Shown here: piece by piece, positions 35,705-44,393 of the stretch
How the letters are laid out: each line of letters starts with the position of its first letter
Numbering within the stretch: the first letter of the stretch is position 1
Assembly (NCBI GenBank): GCA_016211085.1
Contig: JACQSY010000114.1
Span: 1-51,373, forward strand
Length of the DNA stretch: 51,373 nt
Direction: 5' to 3'
DNA from: Acidobacteriota bacterium
GTDB taxonomy: Bacteria > Acidobacteriota > UBA6911 > RPQK01 > JACQSY01
Notes under the pieces: generated by a model
Seen by the model: only the letters and a program-made list of their open reading frames with translations
Databases searched by the model: none
Told to the model about the DNA's origin: nothing
Translations under genes and position numbers: made by a program

Positions 35705-37318
35705 TCAACTGGTTTCAACTCTAGTGTCTCGGAGCGTAGGTTGCTTTCTTAGAACCCTGCCGGCAAGGTGTCCGCTAAATTTGCCGTTTTCAATGGCAAC
35801 GACCCCATTCACCAGCAGGTAGCGCACTCCTTCTGAATACTGATGGGGATCCTGATAAGTGGCGCGGTCTCGAAAATGCTCCAAATCAAAAATCACCAGG
35901 TCGGCATAAAAACTTTCGCGAATCCATCCGCGGTGGGGAATGCGGGCGATCGTTGCCGGTAACGAAGTGGCTGCACGAATTGCAAATGGCAAAGAGATGA
36001 CACGCTCACGCAGGACGAACTTGCCAATTTTCCTGGGAAAGCTGCCGTAAGCGCGAGGATGAGGTCTTCCTTGTTTCCAGGCATAAGTGGTGCCGTCAGA
36101 GGAGGTTGCCACCCAGGCGCAGCGCATAAAGGCCATCACGTCGTCAGGACGCATGCTGAAAGAAAAGACACTGCCTCCTCCCGCCTCTGCGATTCTCAAG
36201 GCTGCTTCCTCAAGGGTGACCTTCCAAACCCGAGAGATCTCAAGCAGAGTTTTCCCTTCCAGAGCGCGAATCCCGGCAGAGGAGAGCATCAGCCGCTCAG
36301 GACCGCCGCGCCGGTGGATATTCTCTTTCACGGCCAGCCGGATGCTTCGGCGCTCCACGGGATCGTTCAGCCGATGCTTCAGTTGTTTTTCTCCACGCTC
36401 TTGGGACCAGGATGGGAAAAGGGCGGCCACAAAGCCGGTCTCGGATGCTTCATAGGGTGGCTGATCGGCAGTTACTTCAATTCCACGCGATTTTGCATTT
36501 TCAATTGCTGAAATGACCTGTTTTGAGGATCCCCAGAGCGTGGGCCCAAGCGCTTTAATATGCGAGATGTTTACCGGAACGCCGGACTCTTTTCCAATTT
36601 GGAGGGCTTCCTCGAGTGCCTTCAACAATCCCACCGTGTAATCGGACTCGTCTCGCAGGTGAGTGTCATAATAGCCGCCGAGCGCCTTCACCTCGCGGGC
36701 CAGGGCTATGATTTCGTCGGTTGTGGCAAAAGAACCTGGCGTGTAATAAAGACCGGTGGAAAGACCGAATGCGCCCTCCGTGATTCCCCGGCGAAGCAGC
36801 CGCTTCATCCTTTGGAGCTCTGAAGAACTCGGTCTGCGATCAGACAGTCCCAGTACCTGCTGCCGTAGGGTTCCGTGTCCCACCAAAAGCGCTACGTTTG
36901 GGCCGAGGGGTATTTCTTCATAACGCTCCAAGGCTGCGGCAATAGGCCAGGGACTGCTTCCGTCATTGCCGGTGACTACCGTGGTTACACCTTGAGTGAG
37001 GTAATTGAGATTGCCCGAAAGCTCCCGCCGCAAGAATGTATGAGCCGTGTGAGTATGGAGGTCAATAAATCCAGGCGCTACGTAGAGGCCCCGCGCGTCA
37101 ATGACTCTTCGGGCAGTTTTTTGCACACCGGGTTTTCCGATCCAGGCCACCCTTTCCCCAGCGATTCCGATGTCCAGACGTAGCCAGTCGCGACCACTGC
37201 CGTCGAAAACTCGTCCTCCCGTGATCAGGAGATCCAGCCTTTTCTGCGACTCGACCTGTTCCCCGGCACAACCCGGCAGAACAAGAAGAGCCACCAGGAT
37301 GACTGCGCGCTTCCTCAT
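35705..37318 (-). CDS. Lipoprotein N-acyl-D-amino-acid deacylase (D-aminoacylase family)
   Basis: 537 residues from ATG 37318. The first 17 residues form a lipoprotein signal ending L-P-G-C. Longer in-frame starts (37324, 37384) would disturb it. Amidohydrolase-type metal site: DLHTHTAHTF (about 78-87); VTTVVTGNDGSSP, GLSTGLYYTPG and DTHLRDESDY follow the D-aminoacylase/DUF-type N-acyl-D-amino-acid deacylase pattern; C-terminal ADLVIFD and LVNGVVAIENG complete the family. It would hydrolyse N-acyl-D-amino acids or related cyclic imides in the periplasm, possibly releasing D-amino acids from wall-derived peptides. Substrate is inference. Confidence 0.87.
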   Translation of the reverse strand: MRKRAVILVALLVLPGCAGEQVESQKRLDLLITGGRVFDGSGRDWLRLDIGIAGERVAWIGKPGVQKTARRVIDARGLYVAPGFIDLHTHTAHTFLRRELSGNLNYLTQGVTTVVTGNDGSSPWPIAAALERYEEIPLGPNVALLVGHGTLRQQVLGLSDRRPSSSELQRMKRLLRRGITEGAFGLSTGLYYTPGSFATTDEIIALAREVKALGGYYDTHLRDESDYTVGLLKALEEALQIGKESGVPVNISHIKALGPTLWGSSKQVISAIENAKSRGIEVTADQPPYEASETGFVAALFPSWSQERGEKQLKHRLNDPVERRSIRLAVKENIHRRGGPERLMLSSAGIRALEGKTLLEISRVWKVTLEEAALRIAEAGGGSVFSFSMRPDDVMAFMRCAWVATSSDGTTYAWKQGRPHPRAYGSFPRKIGKFVLRERVISLPFAIRAATSLPATIARIPHRGWIRESFYADLVIFDLEHFRDRATYQDPHQYSEGVRYLLVNGVVAIENGKFSGHLAGRVLRKQPTLRDTRVETS

Positions 37319-37633
37319 ATGCATTACCGCACAAGAGAATACCAAAAAACTTGTCCATAGATTCGGGCGAAGCACAACCGGCAAGTTCCATAATGAAAAT
37401 CAGGAGCTTTTAACGTTGTCCCGATGCCGCGGTTCTCGAGGATCTCAAGCGCAAACCTTGGGCGGCAGGAATCGACCAGCAGATGTCAGTAAGTGTCCAA
37501 CGGGCACTGAATATCCCCAGTTCACAAATACGGTAAGGTTGCGAGCGAGGCTTCAGCATCCATGTTAATAAAAAAGACTTTTTTGCCTTGATTCTTTTGT
37601 AAATATCTATTAGCGTGAAACAGGAGGACGGTT
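37319..37633. other. Intergenic region upstream of the aminoacylase and XRE genes
   Basis: About 315 nt with no credible gene. It is the divergent promoter region of the aminoacylase and XRE regulator. A 15-bp palindrome AAAAAAG-A-CTTTTTT (37570-37584) lies 50 nt before the XRE start, followed by the AT-rich stretch TTGATTCTTTTGTAAATATCTATTAG; a specific -35/-10 pair could not be chosen with confidence. Confidence 0.5.
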
Positions 37634-38071
37634 ATGAGTGTCGGAAAAAAAATTCTGCAGGCGCGTTTACGCTCACAACTGACGCAGCAGCAGGTTTCAG
37701 AAATGTCCGGGCTGGCGGTCTCTTATCTGTCCCGCGTAGAAAACGGGCGCATCACACCATCCCTAAGAACGCTGAATAGAATTTCACGAGCCCTGGGCGT
37801 GCCTGTGGCATCCTTTCTGAGCTCAGAGGTTGTACCCGTGCGCGAAGATCGTTGTCCGGTCTCGCTGTCGGGACGTTGCATGCTGGATTCGTTGTTTGTA
37901 GGTCGGGGGCGGCGGCCCAAGATGGAAATAGAAAGTTACTCGCCGCGGCAGCTTGAAATATTGAAAACTTGCAACCTTCTCCTGCAAAAAGGAGACCGGG
38001 AAGTGCTTCGTTTTCTAGGTACCGTCATGAATTCCCTCCTCGCTTTGAGCAACTCCAAGCAAAAAATTTAA
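37634..38071 (+). CDS. XRE-family HTH transcriptional regulator
   Basis: 145 residues. HTH_3 domain at about 9-63 (QARLRSQLTQQQVSEMSG, then VSYLSRVENGRITPSLRTL and ISRALGVPVASF). The remainder is a small regulatory tail with two cysteines in a D-R-C-P-x8-C spacing (about 77-88), which could be redox- or metal-responsive. A strong AGGAGG ribosome-binding site lies 7 nt before the ATG. It stands just before the glycan-biosynthesis genes and may regulate them or itself; the palindrome at 37570 is a candidate operator. Confidence 0.88.
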   Translation: MSVGKKILQARLRSQLTQQQVSEMSGLAVSYLSRVENGRITPSLRTLNRISRALGVPVASFLSSEVVPVREDRCPVSLSGRCMLDSLFVGRGRRPKMEIESYSPRQLEILKTCNLLLQKGDREVLRFLGTVMNSLLALSNSKQKI

Positions 38072-38316
38072 GGGTGGGCGTTTCAGGTCCTACTTTTTCG
38101 GGTAACGTTATCGAGCTCACGGGTCAGTTCCTCGGCATTCTCAGGATTTAAGCTTTCTAAAATCAGATCGATTTTTCCTCTTTTCGTTCGTCTCCTTCTG
38201 TTGATTGAGGGGAGCCTATAAAGACGAGAAACGCCAACCCTCCCACCCGGACATGGCACTCGGCTCTGCCAGCCCGCTTTCAAACCGCTGACACGTTGAG
38301 TAAAATCGATCGCCCG

Positions 38317-39477
38317 ATGCAAAAGCTCGCGTTTGTCATCCCCTGGTTTGGCCTGGATATTCCCGGAGGCGCTGAATCCCACTGCCGCGAAATGGTCTTC
38401 CATTTGAATGGGCGCGGCTTTCCAACTGAGGTGCTCACCACGTGTGTGAAGGAGTTTGCAAGCAACTGGAACCGCAACTATCACGCTCCTGGCGCCTACA
38501 GAGAAGGGGGGATCACGGTCCGTCGCTTTGGCGTTCGTCCTGGAAATCATGAGGTGTTCAATGCTTTGAACCGCCGCCTACTCCGAGGAGAAGAGCTGAC
38601 AGTCCAAGAAGAGCTCCAGTTCATGCGCGAGATCGTTAACAGCGACGAACTGCTTCGATTTATTGAGACCCACGCCCGCGATTACTTTTTCTTCTTTATG
38701 CCCTACATGTTCGGTACCACGTTCTGGGGCAGCCAGGTATGCCCGGATCGATCTTTCCTGATTCCCTGTCTTCACGACGAACCGTACGCGCGCATGACTC
38801 TCATGCGGCTCATGTTTGAGAAGATCCGGGCCATCCTCTTCAATTCTCCGGCAGAAAAGGCTTTGGCCGAGTCCCTGTTTGACTTAAGTCAAGTCAGCTC
38901 GATCGTCATGGGAGAAGGGCTCGAGGTGGGTTTTAACATCAGTCCTGAACGCTGCCCGCTGGAATACCCTTTCATCATTTACGCGGGCCGCAAAGACCAG
39001 ACAAAAAACGTGGACCTGTTGGTTCGATCCTTTGAGGTCTACAAACAGCAATGTCCTTCAGATCTGAGGCTGGTTTTGATAGGCAGCGGCAAGCTGCCAC
39101 TTACCGGGGACTGCATCGATTTGGGCTTTGTGGACACGGAGGAGAAAAATACTCTTTTGAGCGCGGCCAGGCTGCTTTGCCAGCCTTCAGTTCACGAAAG
39201 CTTTTCCAAATCGATCATGGAGTCGTGGCTTTTCGCCAGGCCCGTGCTTGTCCACGGCGATTGTGACGTCACCCGTGACCATGTGCAGAGAAGCCAAGGC
39301 GGCCTATATTTTACGGATTACTACCAATTCGAAGCGGCGCTCGATTACCTGGTTCAGAACGAAGATGAAGCGGCAGAAATGGGCCAGCGAGGAAGGCACT
39401 ATGTGCTGCAAAACTACACGTGGGACAAAGTGCTGGGCCGCTTTGAACAATGGTTTTCTTCACTCCGGTCGCGATAG
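38317..39477 (+). CDS. Family 4 glycosyltransferase (retaining, GT-B)
   Basis: 386 residues from ATG 38317 (a TTG at 38296 would add seven). The N-terminal half starts AFVIPWFGLDIPGGAE with the Gly-rich acceptor loop, and the C-terminal half has IIYAGRKDQTKN and the E-x7-E type donor motif HESFSKSIMESW. Typical of cell-surface polysaccharide enzymes. It is paralogous to the enzyme at 40586 (both start with F-V-[IV]-x3-GLD[IV]xGGAE). The start lacks a ribosome-binding site. Sugar and acceptor unknown. Confidence 0.85.
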   Translation: MQKLAFVIPWFGLDIPGGAESHCREMVFHLNGRGFPTEVLTTCVKEFASNWNRNYHAPGAYREGGITVRRFGVRPGNHEVFNALNRRLLRGEELTVQEELQFMREIVNSDELLRFIETHARDYFFFFMPYMFGTTFWGSQVCPDRSFLIPCLHDEPYARMTLMRLMFEKIRAILFNSPAEKALAESLFDLSQVSSIVMGEGLEVGFNISPERCPLEYPFIIYAGRKDQTKNVDLLVRSFEVYKQQCPSDLRLVLIGSGKLPLTGDCIDLGFVDTEEKNTLLSAARLLCQPSVHESFSKSIMESWLFARPVLVHGDCDVTRDHVQRSQGGLYFTDYYQFEAALDYLVQNEDEAAEMGQRGRHYVLQNYTWDKVLGRFEQWFSSLRSR

Positions 39478-39491
39478 TACAATCTGCCCCC

Positions 39492-40589
39492 ATGAGTATC
39501 GAAGAAGTTATGGACGAGATCCGACGGAGGGCCGCCGAGCGAAAGAAAGCTCATCCCGAGCTTGAATCGGCGTTCCAGAAACTGCAAGCTTATCCCAAGC
39601 GCATCTCCGACAGCCCTTGGGGCGATCTCGACGTTCATCTGCACCATGCCAACCTGAACTTTAATCCCACACAGCTCGCTCCGGAAACACGATTCCAACT
39701 GATCAAGAAACTCGTTCTGCGCGTGGCACGGATATATACACACGGCCAGGTTGAGTACAATGCGGCAGTTGCCCGCACGCTCAATGCCATGCGTCTTTGG
39801 ATGGGGGAAATTGAGCCACTAAAAAAGCTAAGGGAAGAAGTTCAGAAATTGTCTCAGGAGCAATGGGAGATCATCGACCTGGTGCGCAACTTGAACCGTA
39901 TTCAGCTGGAAGAATCGGCCATTTTGCCCAAGTACAATGTTCACCAGCTCAACCTGATCCGTGCGGAAAGACGCGCGGCCGGGACCTTCTTGAACCCCCT
40001 GGCGTTTGCCGAGGAATTTCGAGGTTCGGAAGCGCTGGTAAAGGACAAACAACGCCCATATGTTGAGCTCTTCCATCACCATGAACCTGTCACGGACCTC
40101 GCTTGTGGCAGGGGCGAATTTCTTGAGCTTTTAAAAGAGGCAGGCCTTGAGGGAATCGGAGTTGAACAAAGTCCTGCATTAGCCAACTATGTGCGCAGCA
40201 AAGGACTTCAAGTTGTCCAACAAGACATGTTCAATTATCTCGACGAACAAGAAAATGATTCCATGGCCGGTATCTTTGCGGCTCAGATTATTGAGCACCT
40301 GGATTGGCCTGCGCTTTCCTGCTTTCTAGCCTCGATCCGCCAAAAGCTTGCCCCTGGAGGAATCGTCGTCCTTGAGAGTATCAACCCCGAATGCTTCAAT
40401 ATTTACGCTGAAAGTCTTTATATTGATCCCACTCACGTTCGGCCCTACCACCCGCGGGGAATTCAGTTTTTGTGCCAGAACCTTGGCTTCCTCAGCGCGG
40501 AAACCAGGTATGGTTCGCCCGTTCCCGAAAAGAACCGTATTCCCTACTACTCTCCCTATCAAGACTACGCGGTGATTGCCCGACGATGA
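39492..40589 (+). CDS. SAM-dependent methyltransferase with coiled N-terminal domain
   Basis: 365 residues from ATG 39492. The N-terminal half is helical and charged (about 1-175) and not recognised. The C-terminal class I methyltransferase has motif I DLACGRGEFLELL (about 202-214), acidic ribose-binding GIGVEQSP, motif II/III at AAQIIEHLDW and LAPGGIVVLESI. Similar fused forms occur in O-antigen and capsule clusters where they cap chains by methylating terminal sugars. ATGA overlap with the next GT4 gene and 14 nt spacing to the previous one indicate an operon. Methyl acceptor unknown. Confidence 0.83.
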   Translation: MSIEEVMDEIRRRAAERKKAHPELESAFQKLQAYPKRISDSPWGDLDVHLHHANLNFNPTQLAPETRFQLIKKLVLRVARIYTHGQVEYNAAVARTLNAMRLWMGEIEPLKKLREEVQKLSQEQWEIIDLVRNLNRIQLEESAILPKYNVHQLNLIRAERRAAGTFLNPLAFAEEFRGSEALVKDKQRPYVELFHHHEPVTDLACGRGEFLELLKEAGLEGIGVEQSPALANYVRSKGLQVVQQDMFNYLDEQENDSMAGIFAAQIIEHLDWPALSCFLASIRQKLAPGGIVVLESINPECFNIYAESLYIDPTHVRPYHPRGIQFLCQNLGFLSAETRYGSPVPEKNRIPYYSPYQDYAVIARR

Positions 40590-41743
40590 GCGACAAGCCT
40601 CGGGTAACCTTCGTCGTTCAGAGATACGGCTTGGATGTCAGCGGCGGCGCTGAACAACATTGCCGGCGCGTGGCCGAGCGCTTGTGCACGTACTGGGATA
40701 TCGAGGTCGCCACAACCTGCTCGGCTGACTACATGACCTGGCAGAACGTGTTTCCACCAGGAAAAGAAGAAATCAACGAAGTCTCTGTCCTGCGCTTCCC
40801 GGTTGCGGAAGAGCGAGACATGGAAAGCTTCGTCAAGGTCTCGCAACGCATTTTCAGCGAATCCGATGGGGCCGAGCAGGAAAAATGGATGCGAAGCCAG
40901 GGCCCTTACTCTCCCGAACTTTTTGACTATTTAAAACAGGTCTATACCCAGCGTGACCTGTTTGTTTTTTTCAGCTATCTTTACGCTCACACTTACTTTG
41001 GTTTGCGAGCGGTGGGCCCCAAAGCGGCCCTGGTCCCCATGGCTCACGATGAGCCTCCCATCCGTCTGGGTCTCTATAGAAACGTCTTCCAAAATTGCCG
41101 CTATGTGCTCTACAACAGCCCGGAAGAAAAAAAAATTGTAGAACTCCAGTTTGGCAAGCTGCCGGGGGAGATCACCGGAATCGGGTTTGATCCTCCCTCA
41201 CGCCGTCAAGTTCGCGCCTTGCCGGTTCCTGAGCCTTATGCCGTCTATGTCGGAAGGATCGATCACTCCAAGGGGCTGGGAGATTTGTTCCACTATCTCT
41301 CACGCAGCAAAACGCGGCTGCATCTGGCGCTTGCCGGCGAGAATCACATGGACCTCCCGCAAGATCCGCAGGTTCAATATCTCGGCTATATATCTGAAGA
41401 GGACAAGTATTCTTTGCTCGAGAATGCGTGCTTTCTAGTCCAGCCGTCCCGCTACGAGAGCCTGGCGATCTCTCTTCTAGAAGCCTGGTCTGTGGCCACG
41501 CCTGTCCTCGTCAATGGGAATTCCACGCTGTTACGCGGCCAGTGCGTGAGAAGCGACGGCGGAGTTTTTTACAACAGCGAAGTCGATTTCGTCGAGAAGC
41601 TCAATTACCTGCTGGAATCCAAAGCGCGCCGCACTCGGATGGGCCTCTTGGGCCAACGCTATGTCCGAAAGACTTACACGTGGCAGCAGGTTGAGAAAAA
41701 GTATTGGAAGGCTCTCGAACTGATCAGGAGCGCGAATTCTTGA
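40586..41743 (+). CDS. Family 4 glycosyltransferase, paralogue of the first GT4
   Basis: 385 residues from ATG 40586, which overlaps the methyltransferase stop as ATGA. N-terminal VTFVVQRYGLDVSGGAEQH, C-terminal PYAVYVGRIDHSKGLGDL and the E-x7-E motif YESLAISLLEAW. Same architecture as 38317-39477 with recognisable identity in the acceptor loop and the DEPP segment. Same predicted role in surface glycan assembly. Confidence 0.85.
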   Translation: MSDKPRVTFVVQRYGLDVSGGAEQHCRRVAERLCTYWDIEVATTCSADYMTWQNVFPPGKEEINEVSVLRFPVAEERDMESFVKVSQRIFSESDGAEQEKWMRSQGPYSPELFDYLKQVYTQRDLFVFFSYLYAHTYFGLRAVGPKAALVPMAHDEPPIRLGLYRNVFQNCRYVLYNSPEEKKIVELQFGKLPGEITGIGFDPPSRRQVRALPVPEPYAVYVGRIDHSKGLGDLFHYLSRSKTRLHLALAGENHMDLPQDPQVQYLGYISEEDKYSLLENACFLVQPSRYESLAISLLEAWSVATPVLVNGNSTLLRGQCVRSDGGVFYNSEVDFVEKLNYLLESKARRTRMGLLGQRYVRKTYTWQQVEKKYWKALELIRSANS

Positions 41744-41798
41744 GATCTGTCTCGGTTCCAAAGTCTTCCTCGGCAGGCCTCTCTGGAGAGTGAATCTG

Positions 41799-42872
41799 AT
41801 GGCAGTTCATCAATTCCTGGCGGGGTTTGCTCGGGGCGATGCAATCAGCTCCGAAGCCGTCGCAATTCAGCGAGCCGTTCGGTCATTCGATCCTGAATCT
41901 TCCATCTATGTGTGGCCGGATTATCTGGATCCCAGCGTGGCGGGACACGCGCATTCAGTGGGAGATTACTTACCGTCGCCTCGCCATACCTTGATTTACC
42001 ACTTCTCTATCGGCAGTCCTGTTTCACGTCTGATTTTAGATTGGCCCGGGCGCAAGTTGATGCTTTATCACAACATCACTCCGGATCATTACCTGAGCCG
42101 ATATAGCTCGACGATCGCCGACGAGTTGAGAAGGGGCAGAGACGAGCTGCGCCACCTCTCCGAGTGCTTCGATACGGCTATAGCCCATTCAGAGTACAGC
42201 CGCCTGGAGCTGGAACAAAACGGATATCGAAACACTGCTGTCATCCCTTTTCTTCTCAACCCGGACAATTACAACATTCCTCCGGATCCGAAAATGAAAT
42301 CACTGTTTGACGACGATCAAACGAACGTCTTCTTCGTAGGACGCATCGTACCCAACAAGTGTCCTCATGATCTACTGAAGGTCTTCCACGCTTATCAACG
42401 AATCAATCCACCTTCCCGGCTGCTGCTCATTGGAGGGCACGAGGCGTTGGAGACCTATTTCTGGAGGCTCCAGCACCTGGTCAAGGTGCTCTCGCTGAGA
42501 AACGTCTTTTTTCTCGGTCACGTAAGTCAGGCAGAGCTCCTTGCTCTGTATGAGACGGGAGATGTCTTCGTGTCGATGAGCGAGCACGAAGGATTTTGCG
42601 TTCCAATTGTGGAGTGTTTCATGTTCAAAATTCCCGTCATCGCCTACGGAGCTGCATCGATCCCAGAAACTGCCGGAGACGCCGCTCTTTTAGTGCAACA
42701 CAAGGATTGGCGTGAAATTGCCGAATTGATTAACCGGGTGCAAACTGATTCTGAACTGCGCCAACGACAAGTAACTCGCGGCGAGGAGCGTTTCCAGACC
42801 CTCTTTGCACCTGATATCGTCCGTCACAAATGGACTGACTTGATAAACAGCGTCAAACCAGAATGTTCTTGA
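41799..42872 (+). CDS. Family 4 glycosyltransferase
   Basis: 357 residues from ATG 41799, chosen because a GGAG box lies 10 nt upstream (GTG 41790 would be too close to it). N-terminal VHQFLAGFARGDAIS, then FFVGRIVPNKCPHDLLKVF and the donor motif EHEGFCVPIVECFM. More distant from the other two GT4 genes. Resembles mannosyl- or glucosyltransferases of polysaccharide clusters. It overlaps the end of the minus-strand gene by 20 nt. Sugar unknown. Confidence 0.85.
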   Translation: MAVHQFLAGFARGDAISSEAVAIQRAVRSFDPESSIYVWPDYLDPSVAGHAHSVGDYLPSPRHTLIYHFSIGSPVSRLILDWPGRKLMLYHNITPDHYLSRYSSTIADELRRGRDELRHLSECFDTAIAHSEYSRLELEQNGYRNTAVIPFLLNPDNYNIPPDPKMKSLFDDDQTNVFFVGRIVPNKCPHDLLKVFHAYQRINPPSRLLLIGGHEALETYFWRLQHLVKVLSLRNVFFLGHVSQAELLALYETGDVFVSMSEHEGFCVPIVECFMFKIPVIAYGAASIPETAGDAALLVQHKDWREIAELINRVQTDSELRQRQVTRGEERFQTLFAPDIVRHKWTDLINSVKPECS

Positions 42873-44370
42873 AGAAAAGTTGCCCCATCCAGAAGTCCAA
42901 TAATAGCGAAACAACCAGGACTGGGATCTGGAACCACGGGGAGAAGGATCGAAAAACAATTGCCAACGGTAGGAGAGTCGATTCAGAGCGACATAGACTC
43001 AATGGAATATCACCTATTAACGGCGTTCCGCTGACGTAGGGAACCAGCCAAAAAAATATGGCGTACATCACCAAAATAAGGTTAAGAGACTCGACTGCCC
43101 TCCGTCTTAAAGTGACAAACGCCAGACATGCCGCAATCAAGCCCAGCATAAAAAAACTTTGACTGGCCACAATCACTCTGGGGGAAAGCCCCAAAGGAGC
43201 CCTAACTTTCTCAAAGATTTCGGAGAGCCCAACGAACCTAGCATTTGCAACAACTCGGCCTCCCCCGCCCTCTTCTGCAGAAACGAAAAACCCGTTTCGC
43301 GCCCGCAATGAAATCACACCCCCGGCTGCGATCACCGCAAATTTTTCCGCTTGGTTCACAGTGGCGCTTTTTGCAAACAAGGGGTGGGACGGCTGCTCCG
43401 ATACAGAGACGTAGTTTCCGGATTCGCTCCGGAGCAGAACCTCTCTTGTAGACACGGGAATCAGCTCGAAGATTTCCCACTCTCGCAATTCCCGGCGGTT
43501 GGCAACCAGCGGACCGTTGCTGCCACCCTCAACGCAGACATAGTCGCCATTTTGTGCTCTGAGGCCGATGCGCTCGCTAAAAAGCGGCTGGACCGTGAAC
43601 TTAAAAGTCGAGATGGGGTTATGAAGACCATGACCATACTTTGCTTGGACTTTGAAGAAAGCATCCCAGGCTCCGACCGTAAGCGAATGCAGAAGCAAAA
43701 CAGCCAACAAACCGCCAGCCGTGAGCAGAGCGACAGTCACCGCCCGAAAAAACTTACGTTTGTAGTCCGATTTGCGTACCCACTCATAAAGAAAGAAAAC
43801 CGGCGCAAGAACAAACCCGGTTGAATAAGTAAAGGAAGCGGCCGCTCCAAAGAGTCCGGCGATTACGATCCTTCCACGGCGAACGAAATGGATCGCAAGG
43901 AGCGAAAAGAATGTGAACGCGGACACCGGAAAAACTGCATAGTGATAGATTTGCCCGGGGAGGAAAGATACCAGCAGCATGACCAAGGCATTTCTGATCT
44001 TCCATTCCCCCTCGAGAAAACAATTCCAGACTATTGCCAGCGTAAGAAAATGGAATAGAAAAGACAGCGTCACTGCGGCCGGAACTCGCTCGAGCCCGAT
44101 CGCAGTCAGAGCGCGGATCATCCACGGATAGGCCGGAAACCAACCGGTGTTGCCACACCATCCCTGGAGCGGCGGCGAACAGGGAAAAAGTTCGTAACCT
44201 TTTTTGGCAATCTCCAGGTAAAGAGCGGAGTCCCAATGGCTCCAGGAGTGCACGGAGAAAAAATCCACTCCCGCCTTCGAACTTGCCCACCATAAAGGAA
44301 CAAACGAGATCAAAAACACCACGAACGGAATAAGCAACCTGGATTGCGCCCATTTTGCCCACTGCTTCAT
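42853..44370 (-). CDS. PIG-V/GT-C-like membrane glycosyltransferase with inserted beta-trefoil domain
   Basis: 505 residues from ATG 44370. About eight to nine predicted membrane helices; the first periplasmic loop has SWSHWDSALYLEIAKKGYE (42-60), the W-D-x3-Y motif of PIG-V-like GT-C mannosyltransferases. Between a membrane helix at about 210-229 and the last helices (about 398-500) lies a soluble insert (about 266-389) of three repeats, each with G-x-[YF]-V-[CS]-[VA] and a [WF]-[EF]-[IK]-F type end: a fascin/ricin-like beta-trefoil (43204-43575). The last repeats retain the L-R-[AS]-x-[NS]-G core. Presumed lectin-like binding of acceptor glycan. Not a standard family architecture to my knowledge. 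Confidence 0.8.
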   Translation of the reverse strand: MKQWAKWAQSRLLIPFVVFLISFVPLWWASSKAGVDFFSVHSWSHWDSALYLEIAKKGYELFPCSPPLQGWCGNTGWFPAYPWMIRALTAIGLERVPAAVTLSFLFHFLTLAIVWNCFLEGEWKIRNALVMLLVSFLPGQIYHYAVFPVSAFTFFSLLAIHFVRRGRIVIAGLFGAAASFTYSTGFVLAPVFFLYEWVRKSDYKRKFFRAVTVALLTAGGLLAVLLLHSLTVGAWDAFFKVQAKYGHGLHNPISTFKFTVQPLFSERIGLRAQNGDYVCVEGGSNGPLVANRRELREWEIFELIPVSTREVLLRSESGNYVSVSEQPSHPLFAKSATVNQAEKFAVIAAGGVISLRARNGFFVSAEEGGGGRVVANARFVGLSEIFEKVRAPLGLSPRVIVASQSFFMLGLIAACLAFVTLRRRAVESLNLILVMYAIFFWLVPYVSGTPLIGDIPLSLCRSESTLLPLAIVFRSFSPWFQIPVLVVSLLLDFWMGQLFFKNILV

Positions 44371-44393
44371 TGTTGATTGACCTATCGCTGGTC

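Noticed and set aside
37101..37568. 155-codon plus-strand frame over the aminoacylase start
   Set aside because: Antisense to a clear gene, no domain, no ribosome-binding site.
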